NCBI RefSeq assembly: GCF_023205095.1
Contig: NZ_CP046242.1
Coordinates: forward strand, 1,415,001-1,479,000
Origin: Bizionia sp. M204
GTDB taxonomy: Bacteria > Bacteroidota > Bacteroidia > Flavobacteriales > Flavobacteriaceae
Direction of reading: 5' to 3'
Length of the DNA stretch: 64,000 bases
Under the pieces are notes generated by a model. The model saw nothing but the letters and a program-made list of their open reading frames with translations, made no database searches and was not told the origin of the DNA. Numbering within the stretch: the first letter of the stretch is position 1; every line of letters begins with the position of its first letter. The position numbers and the translations under genes were made by a program. Shown here piece after piece: positions 53,909 through 64,000 of the stretch.

Positions 53909-54922
53909 ATGAAACAATTTTCAAATCAGTCGTATAACACGGCTGGACTTTTTACATTAGCCATCCGCCTAGTTGTAGGATGGACCTACTTTTCAGCCTT
54001 TTGGCGTCGCGTAGCATTAGCAAATAAGTTAAACCCTGAAGAAGCGGGTTATATAGGCGAAAAATTCAATCATTTTCTTCCCAACGCATTAGGTATTAAA
54101 CCCATAATTGAATATTTGGTATTAAACCCAGATGCTTTATGGTGGGCCATGGTTATTTTCACCATCGTAGAAGGTATTGTTGGTCTCCTAATTATGTTAG
54201 GGTTTTTCACGCGACTCATGAGTATTGGGGTTTTCTTTTTAGCCATGGGTATTTTGCTCGGTTCCGGATGGATTGGTACCACCTGCTTAGATGAATGGCA
54301 AATTGGTGTATTAGGAATTGCCTCCGGTTTCACCTTGTTTCTAAGTGGTAGTGGCCATTATTCGTTAGATAAATTACTCATGGACAAAAGTTATGCCTTT
54401 ACAGGAACCAAATGGTTTGGCTTTTTAGGTTCAGGCATTTTACCGCTTAAAAATTTAAAACCGATTGTTTTGTTCGGTTCTTTAGCCATTTTTTCATTAA
54501 CACTGTTTACCAATCAGTATTTTCATGGCGGTGTTTTTGGAACGCTTCATAATAAATCCATCAAACCAAAATTAGAATTAAGCCAAGCATCTTTTTCTAA
54601 TAACACTTTAGAATTTCAAGTATATCGTGTGGAAGGTGTGGATGTGTATGGTTCCTTTTTAATAGGTTTGGAATTAATGGATTCCCATGGTAAAACAATC
54701 CTGTCTTTAAATGGAACTGATTTATCACGATTCCCTGCAGAGCAGATTAATAATCATTATGTAGCGAAAATAAAACCGGGAGTACATAGTTTAATTATTC
54801 CATTGGGAGCAAAAGCGGATATCTCAATTCCTTTAAACGAAACGGGTAACAACCCGAATGGCAGACATGTTTTAAAGCTAACCGATATTAGTGGATTAAC
54901 TTGGGAAATTAATGTGAATTAA
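53909..54922 (+). CDS. DoxD-DoxA fusion (thiosulfate:quinone oxidoreductase-like), DoxX family
   Basis: 337 aa. Residues about 1-175 are four transmembrane helices with the DoxD pattern: LAIRLVVGWTYFSAFWRR, EYLVLNPDALWWAMVIFTIVEGIVGLLI, LGFFTRLMSIGVFFLAMGILL and WQIGVLGIASGFTLFLSGSG. After another helix (about 187-205) the periplasmic C-terminal part resembles DoxA (LELSQASFSNNTLEFQVYRVEG, KIKPGVHSLIIPLG). In Acidianus DoxD and DoxA form the thiosulfate:quinone oxidoreductase; in Bacteroidota they are found fused. Substrate is not proven. A strong terminator follows. Confidence 0.85.
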   Translation: MKQFSNQSYNTAGLFTLAIRLVVGWTYFSAFWRRVALANKLNPEEAGYIGEKFNHFLPNALGIKPIIEYLVLNPDALWWAMVIFTIVEGIVGLLIMLGFFTRLMSIGVFFLAMGILLGSGWIGTTCLDEWQIGVLGIASGFTLFLSGSGHYSLDKLLMDKSYAFTGTKWFGFLGSGILPLKNLKPIVLFGSLAIFSLTLFTNQYFHGGVFGTLHNKSIKPKLELSQASFSNNTLEFQVYRVEGVDVYGSFLIGLELMDSHGKTILSLNGTDLSRFPAEQINNHYVAKIKPGVHSLIIPLGAKADISIPLNETGNNPNGRHVLKLTDISGLTWEINVN

Positions 54923-54950
54923 AACGCTTGATTTATATTTAACCTAAAAA

Positions 54951-54992
54951 GCATCCCGAAAGATAATTTATCTCTCGGGACGCTTTTTTTTT
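54951..54992 (+). terminator. Terminator of the DoxD-DoxA gene
   Basis: Long stem GCATCCCGA/TCGGGACGC (one A/C mismatch) enclosing an AGATAA/TTATCT inner stem, then nine T. Confidence 0.85.
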
Positions 54993-55271
54993 AAGAAGAA
55001 ATATTAATAATAAATTACGTGTGATACATAAATTTCAGATTTAATCAACCACCTAAAATGCAAAATGCATTTCGTCGGATTTATTATAACGTTACTCGAC
55101 AGAAACTTTTCTACACATCCATAATAATTTACCAATTATAAGCTATTAATCAGAACCAACTGACAAACTGCACTTTACACTAAAAAGTGAGTCGTTTTCC
55201 ACAAATTAATTAAATACAAAGAGTATATTAACCGTTTACCGAATAAATTTCTCGACCGCCTTTTCATAGGT

Positions 55272-55279
55272 TAATTTTG
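55272..55279 (+). promoter_or_regulatory. Possible -7 box of the giant adhesin gene
   Basis: TAATTTTG matches TAnnTTTG; a good TTG is not seen 19 bp upstream. It would give a leader of about 110 nt. The rest of the 54993-55398 stretch shows no gene or repeat. Confidence 0.35.
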
Positions 55280-55398
55280 GGCTCCCTCAGTTTACATAAT
55301 TAATAATAGCAGATTTAAGTAATTTCTAATCGTGTATTTATTTAAAACCGATTTTAAGAAGTTTCTGACTGTTTATTGTTAAAAAATTAACCGCTATT

Positions 55399-58300
55399 AT
55401 GAAAAAAACTACTTTCTACTCGTTATTACTAATTGTTATTACTTTTAGTATTCAAGGTTTTTCTAAACCCATAAGTTCAGATTATTTTTCTGCAAATACT
55501 AATCAGGGTACTTTTTTCAGTAATCCGCTAAATGATTATGTGTCATTGCGACCGGATTTTGAAGAATCTTTCACTGAAAGTTCGGCAAGTCGTGCGATTA
55601 CTTCCTGTCCAACAAATTTTTCAGTAAACGTAGATCCCGGCACTTGTGGTGCAGTTGTTACCTATACCATGCCTACAACAGATTTAAGTGGCGGATCAAT
55701 GGTATTAACATCAGCTCTTGGAATTGGAGACACCTTTCCAGATGGTCCTACGACCGTAACCTATGAAGAACGCGATTCAGGAAATACGGCTACCGGACAA
55801 ATTTGCAATTTTGTTGTCACCGTTTTAGATAATGAAGCCCCTGTTTTAACCCCAGCTATAGATAGAAATGTTAATTTAGATGCCAGTTGTGAAATCACCA
55901 TCCCAAATGTCTTAGGAACAGCCACAGATAATTGTGATGTGGCTTCCATTACCCAAAACCCAATTGCTGGTTTCGTAATATCCGCGGTTCATAACCAGAC
56001 CATTAATGTAACGGTTACAGCTACAGACGATTCTGGCAACACGGATGTTGAAACAGTTGTTTTGACAGCAATAGATGTGATTAATCCGATAACACCAACA
56101 CTTGCCAATTTAACAGGCGAATGTTCTGTAACAGCTACAGCACCAACAACTACGGATGCTTGTTCGGGAACCATAACAGGAACAACCACTGACCCGTTAA
56201 CGTTTAATACACAAGGAATTTATACTATTACTTGGAATTTTAATGACGGGAATGGCAACATTTCTACACAAACACAAAACGTAGTGATTGATGATGTGAC
56301 TGCTCCAACTCCAGATGTTGCAACTCTTGCTAATGTAACAGCACAATGTGAAGTCACCAGTTTAACGCCTCCTACTGCTACCGATAATTGTGGTGGAACG
56401 GTAACAGTAACAAACGATGCTACACTGCCTATTACAACACAAGGAACAACCGTCGTAACTTGGACATACGATGATGGTAACGGAAACACATCAACACAAA
56501 CACAAAACGTAGTGATTGATGATGTTACTGCTCCAACTCCAGATTTTGCAACTCTTGCTGATGTAATTGCTCAATGTTCAGTAACATCTTTAACCCCTCC
56601 TACTGCTACCGATAATTGTGGTGGAACTGTAACAGTAACAAACGATGCAACACTTCCTATTTCAACACAAGGAACAACCGTCGTAACTTGGACATACGAT
56701 GATGGTAACGGAAACACATCAACACAAACACAAAACGTAGTGATTGATGATGTTACTGCTCCAACTCCAGATTTTGCAACTCTTGCTGATGTAATTGCTC
56801 AATGTTCAGTAACATCTTTAACCCCTCCTACTGCTACCGATAATTGTGGTGGAACTGTAACAGTAACAAACGATGCAACACTTCCTATTTCAACACAAGG
56901 AACAACCGTCGTAACTTGGACATACGATGATGGTAACGGAAACACATCAACACAAACCCAAAACGTAATTATTGATGATATAACGGCTCCTGTTGCTGAT
57001 GCTGCTTCGCTTTCTGATGTAACAGCACAATGTGAAGTCACAACTTTAACACCTCCCACTGCTACCGATAATTGTGGTGGAACCGTAACAGTAACTAATG
57101 ATGCAACACTTCCTATTACAACACAAGGAACAACGGTAGTAACCTGGACATACGATGATGGTAACGGAAACACATCAACACAAACACAAAACGTAGTGAT
57201 TGATGATGTGACTGCTCCAACTCCAGATGCTGCAACTCTTGCTGATGTAACGTCTGAATGTGAAGTCACAACTTTAACAGCTCCAACAGCAACCGATAAT
57301 TGTGGTGGAACCGTAACAGTAACAAACGATGCAACGCTGCCTATTACAACACAAGGCACAACGGTCGTAACCTGGACATACGATGATGGTAACGGAAACA
57401 CATCAACACAAACACAAAACGTAGTGATTGATGATGTGACGGCTCCAACTCCAGATGTTGCAACTCTTGCTGATGTAACCGCACAATGTGAAGTCACAAC
57501 TTTAACTGCTCCTACTGCTACTGATAACTGTGGTGGAACGGTAACTGTTACTAACGATGCAACGCTTCCTATTTCAACACAAGGAACAACGGTCGTAACC
57601 TGGACATACGATGATGGTAACGGAAACACATCAACACAAACACAAAACGTAGTGATTGATGATGTTACTGCTCCAACTCCAGATGTTGCAGCTCTTGCTG
57701 ATGTAACCGCTCAATGTTCAGTAACAACATTAACATCTCCAACAGCAACCGATAATTGTGGTGGAACGGTAACAGTAACAAACGATGCAACGCTTCCTAT
57801 TTCAACACAAGGCACAACCGTCGTAACTTGGACATACGATGATGGTAACGGAAACACATCAATACAAACACAAAACGTAGTGATTGATGATGTTACTGCT
57901 CCAACTCCAGATGTTGCAACTCTTGCTGATGTAACGGCTGAATGTGAAGTCACCAGTTTAACGCCTCCTACTGCTACCGATAATTGTGGTGGAACGGTAA
58001 CAGTAACAAACGATGCAACGCTTCCTATTTCAACACAAGGATCAACGGTAGTAACCTGGACATACGATGATGTTAACGGAAACACATCAACACAAACACA
58101 AAACGTAGTGATTGATGATGTTACTGCTCCAACTCCAAATGTTGCAACTCTTGCTGATGTAACGGCTGAATGTGAAGTCACCAGTTTAACGCCTCCTACT
58201 GCTACCGATAATTGTGGTGGAACGGTAACAGTAACTAACGATGCAACACTGCCTATCTCAACACAAGGAACAACGGTCGTAACCTGGACATACGATGATA

Positions 58301-61300
58301 GTAACGGAAACACATCAACACAAACACAAAACGTAGTGATTGATGATGTGACTGCTCCAACTCCAGATGTTGCAACTCTTGCTGATGTAGCAGCTGAATG
58401 TGAAGTCACAACTTTAATCCCTCCAACAGCAACCGATAATTGTGGTGGAACGGTAACAGTAACAAACGATGCAATGCTGCCTATTTCAACGCAAGGAACA
58501 ACCGTCGTAACTTGGACATACGATGATGGTAACGGAAACACATCAACACAAACACAAAATGTAGTGATTGATGATGTGACTGCTCCAACTCCAGATGTTG
58601 CAACTCTTGCTGATGTAATTGCTCAATGTTCAGTAACAACTTTAACTGCTCCAACAGCTACTGATAATTGTGGTGGAACCGTAACAGTAACTAATGATGC
58701 AACACTGCCTATTACAACACAAGGCACAACGGTCGTAACCTGGACGTATGCGGATGCCAATGGAAATGCATCTACCCAAACGCAAAATGTGGTTATTTTA
58801 GATACCACTGCTCCAAATGCAGTTTGTCAAAATTTTACAGTCACATTAGATGAGTTTGGTAATGCAACTATTTCAGAAACTGACATCGATAATGGTTCAA
58901 CTGATAATTGTGGGATTCAATCAATTTCTTTAAATAATACTATTTTCGATTGTTCTAATTTAGGCGCCAATACGGTAATTTTAACCGTTAGAGATTTATC
59001 AGGAAATGTATCGACTTGTACCGCAACAGTGACGGTTTTAGATCCAGCTGCGAATGCGGATGTTCATATTATAAATACGACAACTAATAACGATTCCCCT
59101 ATTGCAATCTGTGATGGTGAAATTATAACCTTTAATGCCAATACAACAACAGACAGTGGTGCATCACCTATATATAATTGGTTTATTGATGGCACTTCTT
59201 TTGGAACAAATAATCCAACCTTTACACCTTTCACACCGTTAACGATTGGAACACATACCATATATGTGGAAATGCAATCCAGCTTATCAGCTTGTATAGC
59301 ACCAGTACCAAGTAATACCATTACCGTTACTGTAAATGCAGCACCAGCTGTAACATCCCCTACACAAATTTGTATGGGAAACACTGGAAATTTAACACCA
59401 AATTCAGGTGGTACTTGGACGAGTAATAATATAGGAATAGCCACAGTTACAAATGCAGGGGTTATTACGCCTGTTGCACCAGGAAATGTAAGCTTTACGT
59501 TTACGAGTAGCGCAACAACTTGTTCTAGCACCACGAATAATGTGACTATCAATGCGTTGCCTATAATCAGTAATTTACCAAGTAATAGTGATATTTGCGT
59601 GAATGAAACTCATACTCTATCACCTTCCTCCGGAGGAATATGGACCAGTAGCAATCCTGCTGTTGCAACTATTTCTAATGCAGGTGTTATTACTGGTGTA
59701 ACACCTGGTAATGTTACTTTTACTTATACCAATACCGCTACGGGTTGTAGTATGACTTCTGCTTCTATTGAGGTATTGGATATTCCTGTGATTACTTCGG
59801 TTACGGCTTCAAACAATCCTGTTTGTGCTGGCGATGCAAGTATTTTAACGGCGAATGTTTTAGGAGCTGGTGGAAATAATGTAACGCTAGTGAACTATAA
59901 TTTTAACTCTGGTAGTTCTTATTTAAATTCCTCTATAGTTGATGGGAATGAAGCAAGTGGAATTACGTCTAATATTAATGGAACTATAGACTTTAATAGA
60001 CCAAATAATCAAGGTGAGCCTACAACACCAACAGCATTTACGCAAAACACAACTGCTGGAGGTGCTCTGCGTCAAATTGATGATTGGGAAGATGGTGGCG
60101 GATGGGGAGGTTCAGACGATGCTGGGAATTGGCGTTTCAACCTTGGTGGCACCAGTTTATCAACTTATCAAGATTTTAGAGTATATTTTCAAGCAAGTAG
60201 AGCCACAGGTTTGGGCGGATATAAAAATATTTTGATTGACTTTAGATCTCCTAATATTAATGGAGGTAATTGGGTAAATGGTCACCGCACACTACCGCTT
60301 CCAGAAGGAAATAGCAACTGGGTTGATATTAATTTCCCTTTACCGGCTGGAGTTAATAATCCAAATAATTTAGAAATACGTTTGAGGGTAAATGATGCTT
60401 CCACTTTTAATTATATATGTGGATGGGGAGGTTGTATCACTTGGGCTGAAAGAGAACCTCATGTGCTGATAGATAATTTTCAAGTTCAGGCAACTACTTC
60501 AGGCAGTAATTTTGAATATGCTTGGATTGCAAATACGGGTGCCAATGCAGGATTACCAGCTGGAGCGGGAACGGCGTCATCCACAAATAATGAAATTACG
60601 GTAAATCCGCAGGTAAATACAATTTATACAGTAATTGTAACGAATAGTGATGGTTGTCCAGCAACGCAAACAGTACCTGTTGATGTTTTTGCAGTACCTA
60701 GTTTAAGCGTTTTGGCAGATTATTGCCCAGCACCACCAAATAACAACTCCGTCCAACTAGTTGCAGATGGTTTAGGTTTTGTGAGTTATGAATGGAATAC
60801 TGGGGAAACCACGCCATCCATATTTGTTGACATAGCAGGTACCTATCAAGTAATAGGTACTACAATTAACGGCTGTACCGTATCCGCAACAATAAATGTT
60901 GCTACTGAATTAGTCGTAAATGGAGACTTCCAACAAGGCAATATTGGTTTTACGTCTGATTATACATATCATGCAGATGCTGCAGGAAATAATGAATTAG
61001 TAGATGATACTGGAACTAATGGATATTCAATTACAACAAATGGTCAAAATGTGCATCCTAATTTTTGGGGATTTGATAATACCACAGGGACTGGCAATTT
61101 TATGGCGGTGAATGGTCATGGCAGCGGATTAATAGTATGGCAACAAGCCAATGTAACTGTATTACCAAGCACTACTTATTACTTTTCCGCTTATGGAATG
61201 AGCCTAAACGATCAATGGAGATCATCAAGACGAGCAAGATTAACATTTAATGTGGGAGGAATTAATGTAGGGACAACACCTACCTTACCAAACCGTCCTG

Positions 61301-64000
61301 ACAACAATAATCCTGGGTCAGATAATTGGACACGCTTTTATGGAACTTACACAACGGGACCGGCAGAGACGTCTGTGGATATAGAGATTAGAAATTTAAA
61401 CAATTCCGCTAGTGGTAACGATTTTGGTATAGATGATATCTCATTTGCGACTCTATCAACTTTTATCAGATTAACAACACCAGCAGGAACTGATAATCAA
61501 ACCGTTTGTCAAGATTCGCCGATAACAGATATTACCTATGATATTGGAGGCGGATTAACCCCTCCAAACATTACAGGTTTACCTGCTGGTTTAACCACTA
61601 ACTTTGATGGTTTAGAGTATACAATAGCTGGAACACCAACTGCATTCGGAACTTTTAATTACACCATTACCACAACTTCCAGTTGTGATATCAAATCAGC
61701 ATCAGGAACTATTGTAGTCAACGAAGCACCAATAGCAACCATCAATACAGCACCAACAACTATTTGTCAATCGGCCAATTCCATAACCTTGGATGCCAGT
61801 TTATCCGGTAGCGCAGCTATTGGTAATCCTGGTTCGGGGTGGACGACTTCTGGAACAGGAACTTTTGATGATGCCTCTAGCCTAACACCAGTCTATACGT
61901 TTGGTTCTGGCGAAGCAGGCACCGTAACCTTGACTTTGACAACCAATACACCTGCTGGTCCTTGTAATGCAGCTACGACAGATGTTGATATTGAAATTAC
62001 ACCTTATATAGTAGCCAATGCTGGTTCCGATCAGTCCACAGTTAATTGTGCTACTTCAACGGTAACGCTTGCAGCCAATAATTCTACAGGACTATGGACA
62101 GCTTTACCTTCAACAGGTTATTTTTCTGATCCTTCGGCCTACAATTCTAGTTTTACAGGTGATAGTGGTGAAACATACACCTTGACATGGACTGCTACAA
62201 ATACAGCACCTTGTTTAGACAATTCAGATTCTGTAATAGTTACAATTCCAAACTGTGCTGACAATATAATTTTTGATGGAACAGATGATAACATTAGTTT
62301 TACCAATAATTATGGTATGACTTCGGGTGCCTTTAGTATAGAAGCTTGGGTAAAACCTAATAATACATCAGGAACACAAACTATTATTTCTAAACGAAAT
62401 AGCGCGAGTTTAACCTCGGGATACGATTTGAGTTTAGTGGGATCAACATTAAATTTTAGATGGAATGGAAATACCATGTTTGCAACACAAGCCATGGATA
62501 GACCTAAATGGTATCATGTAGCTATTACATTTAATGGTACTAATACATATACCATGTATATCGATGGTTTTGAAATTCGAAACAATACTTCAGGAACCTC
62601 ACCACTTCCAAATTCCAATAAGACTTTAATTGGAGCCATGGATACAACGAATAATTCACCAATCAATCACTTTGGTGGCGGTATTGATGAAGTTCGTATT
62701 TGGAATAGAGCAATTTCTCAAACACAAATTCGCGAAATGATGAATCAAGAAATTCAAGCCAATGGTGCTGCTGTTTCTGGTGTTGTTGTTCCTACTAATA
62801 TTAGTGGTGGATTGCAATGGAGTAACTTAATAGGTTACTACCAAATGAAAGATGGTTCGCAAGCATCTGTTGCTGGAGGCGAAATTGAAAATATTGCAAC
62901 TAACATAATGGATGGTAACTTGAATAGCATGACAACAGACCAAATTGAAACTGCACCAATACCTTATATTTCGGATGGAAATGGTTCATGGGACACGCAA
63001 GCCACTTGGCTAAACGGTTCGGTGCAACAAATACCAAATTCAACAGTAAATAGTATCAATGGTCAACCTCAAACTTGGAATATTGTGAGAACAGGACATA
63101 ATGTAAACTCACCAAATAGAAATCTAACCGTTTTGGGTCTTTTAGTAGATGAAAATATATTAACCATTCGGAATTCTAATCCAACAGATGGACAAAGCTT
63201 AAGAGTGACCAATTATTTAAGAATTGGTGATTTAAATGGTGCTAACAATATGGCTATACTTGATCTTGAAGGTGAATCGCAACTATTGCAAAACACGAAC
63301 AGTATTGTAGATTATACTGCTGATGGTGTTTTAAATCGTGATCAGCAAGGAACCTCTAACCGTTTTAATTATAATTATTGGGGAAGCCCAGTAAGTACGG
63401 ATGGTGTTTTAGGAGCTAGAACCTATACTTTAAGTGGAATTATATCTAATGCCGGATGGACATCTGGAAATAATGGTTCTTTAAGTCCTTTAACCTTGAG
63501 CAGTAGATGGATTTATTCTTTTTCTGAAGGTCTGCAAGACACGTATTCTGAATGGGAATATAAAGGTAATGCTGGTGATTTTGAAGTTGGGTTAGGATTT
63601 ACAATGAAAGGACCAGGACCCGCATCTCCTGTAGACACTCAAAACTATATCTTTAGAGGACAACCAAATAATGGAACTATAACGGCTAAAGTTTCATCAA
63701 CTAGTGGAATTAATCAAACATTAGTTGGAAATCCTTATGCTTCTGCTATTGATGCGGATATGTTTATTAGGGATAATATACCTGGAGGAAATGCAGGCAC
63801 TTCTGGTAGTATTGATGGGTCTTTATATTTCTGGAAACAATCCACCACAAATAATTCACACATTACAGCTAACTATCAAGGTGGTTATGCTACTTATAAT
63901 TTATCAGGAGGTAATCCAGCCGTTTCATCACCAGGTATTAATGGTGTTGGCGATGCTAATTTAGCTATTCCAAAACGATACATACCTGTAGCACAAGGTT
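55399..64000 (+). CDS. Giant secreted multi-domain adhesin-like protein, 3'-truncated by window edge
   Basis: At least 2867 codons, open to the window end. The start ATG is followed by a signal peptide (KKTTFYSLLLIVITFSIQGFS). Then: an HYR-like domain with TSCPTNFSVNVDPGTCG and ATDNC motifs (about 65-290); eleven 76-residue repeats (about 295-1130) with APTPD, LTPPTATDNCGG and WTYDDGNGNTSTQTQNVV; another HYR-like unit; two Big_2-like Ig domains (GGTWTSNNIGIATVTNAGVI, about 1315-1460); mixed beta domains; and a LamG/concanavalin-like domain (about 2290-2455, FDGTDDNISFTNNYG, EAWVKPNN, VRIWNRAIS). Such proteins usually end in a T9SS sorting domain, outside this window. Probably surface adhesion or biofilm matrix. 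The repeats carry two Cys each. Confidence 0.93.
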   Translation, partial: MKKTTFYSLLLIVITFSIQGFSKPISSDYFSANTNQGTFFSNPLNDYVSLRPDFEESFTESSASRAITSCPTNFSVNVDPGTCGAVVTYTMPTTDLSGGSMVLTSALGIGDTFPDGPTTVTYEERDSGNTATGQICNFVVTVLDNEAPVLTPAIDRNVNLDASCEITIPNVLGTATDNCDVASITQNPIAGFVISAVHNQTINVTVTATDDSGNTDVETVVLTAIDVINPITPTLANLTGECSVTATAPTTTDACSGTITGTTTDPLTFNTQGIYTITWNFNDGNGNISTQTQNVVIDDVTAPTPDVATLANVTAQCEVTSLTPPTATDNCGGTVTVTNDATLPITTQGTTVVTWTYDDGNGNTSTQTQNVVIDDVTAPTPDFATLADVIAQCSVTSLTPPTATDNCGGTVTVTNDATLPISTQGTTVVTWTYDDGNGNTSTQTQNVVIDDVTAPTPDFATLADVIAQCSVTSLTPPTATDNCGGTVTVTNDATLPISTQGTTVVTWTYDDGNGNTSTQTQNVIIDDITAPVADAASLSDVTAQCEVTTLTPPTATDNCGGTVTVTNDATLPITTQGTTVVTWTYDDGNGNTSTQTQNVVIDDVTAPTPDAATLADVTSECEVTTLTAPTATDNCGGTVTVTNDATLPITTQGTTVVTWTYDDGNGNTSTQTQNVVIDDVTAPTPDVATLADVTAQCEVTTLTAPTATDNCGGTVTVTNDATLPISTQGTTVVTWTYDDGNGNTSTQTQNVVIDDVTAPTPDVAALADVTAQCSVTTLTSPTATDNCGGTVTVTNDATLPISTQGTTVVTWTYDDGNGNTSIQTQNVVIDDVTAPTPDVATLADVTAECEVTSLTPPTATDNCGGTVTVTNDATLPISTQGSTVVTWTYDDVNGNTSTQTQNVVIDDVTAPTPNVATLADVTAECEVTSLTPPTATDNCGGTVTVTNDATLPISTQGTTVVTWTYDDSNGNTSTQTQNVVIDDVTAPTPDVATLADVAAECEVTTLIPPTATDNCGGTVTVTNDAMLPISTQGTTVVTWTYDDGNGNTSTQTQNVVIDDVTAPTPDVATLADVIAQCSVTTLTAPTATDNCGGTVTVTNDATLPITTQGTTVVTWTYADANGNASTQTQNVVILDTTAPNAVCQNFTVTLDEFGNATISETDIDNGSTDNCGIQSISLNNTIFDCSNLGANTVILTVRDLSGNVSTCTATVTVLDPAANADVHIINTTTNNDSPIAICDGEIITFNANTTTDSGASPIYNWFIDGTSFGTNNPTFTPFTPLTIGTHTIYVEMQSSLSACIAPVPSNTITVTVNAAPAVTSPTQICMGNTGNLTPNSGGTWTSNNIGIATVTNAGVITPVAPGNVSFTFTSSATTCSSTTNNVTINALPIISNLPSNSDICVNETHTLSPSSGGIWTSSNPAVATISNAGVITGVTPGNVTFTYTNTATGCSMTSASIEVLDIPVITSVTASNNPVCAGDASILTANVLGAGGNNVTLVNYNFNSGSSYLNSSIVDGNEASGITSNINGTIDFNRPNNQGEPTTPTAFTQNTTAGGALRQIDDWEDGGGWGGSDDAGNWRFNLGGTSLSTYQDFRVYFQASRATGLGGYKNILIDFRSPNINGGNWVNGHRTLPLPEGNSNWVDINFPLPAGVNNPNNLEIRLRVNDASTFNYICGWGGCITWAEREPHVLIDNFQVQATTSGSNFEYAWIANTGANAGLPAGAGTASSTNNEITVNPQVNTIYTVIVTNSDGCPATQTVPVDVFAVPSLSVLADYCPAPPNNNSVQLVADGLGFVSYEWNTGETTPSIFVDIAGTYQVIGTTINGCTVSATINVATELVVNGDFQQGNIGFTSDYTYHADAAGNNELVDDTGTNGYSITTNGQNVHPNFWGFDNTTGTGNFMAVNGHGSGLIVWQQANVTVLPSTTYYFSAYGMSLNDQWRSSRRARLTFNVGGINVGTTPTLPNRPDNNNPGSDNWTRFYGTYTTGPAETSVDIEIRNLNNSASGNDFGIDDISFATLSTFIRLTTPAGTDNQTVCQDSPITDITYDIGGGLTPPNITGLPAGLTTNFDGLEYTIAGTPTAFGTFNYTITTTSSCDIKSASGTIVVNEAPIATINTAPTTICQSANSITLDASLSGSAAIGNPGSGWTTSGTGTFDDASSLTPVYTFGSGEAGTVTLTLTTNTPAGPCNAATTDVDIEITPYIVANAGSDQSTVNCATSTVTLAANNSTGLWTALPSTGYFSDPSAYNSSFTGDSGETYTLTWTATNTAPCLDNSDSVIVTIPNCADNIIFDGTDDNISFTNNYGMTSGAFSIEAWVKPNNTSGTQTIISKRNSASLTSGYDLSLVGSTLNFRWNGNTMFATQAMDRPKWYHVAITFNGTNTYTMYIDGFEIRNNTSGTSPLPNSNKTLIGAMDTTNNSPINHFGGGIDEVRIWNRAISQTQIREMMNQEIQANGAAVSGVVVPTNISGGLQWSNLIGYYQMKDGSQASVAGGEIENIATNIMDGNLNSMTTDQIETAPIPYISDGNGSWDTQATWLNGSVQQIPNSTVNSINGQPQTWNIVRTGHNVNSPNRNLTVLGLLVDENILTIRNSNPTDGQSLRVTNYLRIGDLNGANNMAILDLEGESQLLQNTNSIVDYTADGVLNRDQQGTSNRFNYNYWGSPVSTDGVLGARTYTLSGIISNAGWTSGNNGSLSPLTLSSRWIYSFSEGLQDTYSEWEYKGNAGDFEVGLGFTMKGPGPASPVDTQNYIFRGQPNNGTITAKVSSTSGINQTLVGNPYASAIDADMFIRDNIPGGNAGTSGSIDGSLYFWKQSTTNNSHITANYQGGYATYNLSGGNPAVSSPGINGVGDANLAIPKRYIPVAQG
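56281..58788 (+). repeat. Eleven tandem 228-bp coding repeats
   Basis: The GTAGTGATTGATGATGT-like junction recurs at 56281, 56509, 56737, 56965, 57193, 57421, 57649, 57877, 58105, 58333, 58561 and 58789: exactly 228 bp apart every time, with no length change. Units differ by point changes only. Too long and gene-internal for CRISPR. Confidence 0.95.

Noticed and set aside
56799-58541. Two long minus-strand frames of 276 codons within the repeat array
   Set aside because: They mirror the 228-bp repeats of the giant plus-strand gene; the repeated protein VTVTVPPQLSVAVG has no known domain and arises from the codon pattern of the sense strand.
56281-58788. CRISPR array
   Set aside because: Units are 228 bp, without spacers, and lie in an open reading frame; no cas genes in the window.

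Overview
The window looks like a chromosome segment of a marine-type Bacteroidota, most likely a Flavobacteriaceae. Evidence: several secreted proteins end in type IX secretion (T9SS) sorting domains; there are typical Bacteroidota families (DUF4290, DUF493, START-like, GH3-like, TPR histidine kinase, KTSC, GEVED); promoters fit the Bacteroidota TTTG-N19-TAnnTTTG pattern; and the DNA is A+T-rich with few Shine-Dalgarno sites. No ribosomal RNA, plasmid or phage structural genes were seen.

Layout. 1-11400 is housekeeping: a photolyase fragment, a secreted FG-GAP protein, DUF493/DUF4290/murA, an ATPase-recQ-fmt run, HU, yqgE, a class IV aminotransferase, a START-like protein and tRNA-Met(CAT). 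Just after the tRNA lie a second copy of its 3' end and the N-terminal stub of a tyrosine integrase, the scar of an integrated element. 11800-15914 holds two unknown genes, a NUDIX hydrolase and a secreted beta-helix protein. 16034-37588 is a 21.5-kb, all-minus-strand defence island. 37733-55000 returns to ordinary genes: a KTSC protein, a lipoprotein, an Omp85-like barrel, a two-component pair, two universal stress proteins, sdhCAB, a HExxH protein, GH3, a GEVED/T9SS protein and a DoxD-DoxA fusion. From 55399 to the window end runs one giant secreted adhesin-like gene, with eleven exact-length 228-bp tandem repeats.

The island, read in transcription order (right to left), starts with a type I restriction-modification locus: hsdR, DUF262, hsdM, hsdS, then a HEPN-like gene lying between hsdS and a frameshifted second copy of the hsdS 3' end, then another HEPN-like gene. 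Next comes a chain of overlapping or nearly abutting genes: an anti-phage dCTP-deaminase-type protein, a coiled-coil protein, a helicase-Vsr nuclease-GreA C-domain fusion, a DDD glycosyltransferase-like protein, a LOG-family protein, a polysaccharide deacetylase-arylamine N-acetyltransferase fusion, a PhyH dioxygenase and a miniature M20 peptidase.

The most interesting hypothesis is that this chain is one functional unit, in which a nucleic-acid-sensing helicase-nuclease is coupled to a five-enzyme small-molecule or conjugate pathway. I know of no named defence system with this composition. The gene order and overlaps are seen directly; the joint function is inference. All assignments were made by eye from motifs, without database searches.
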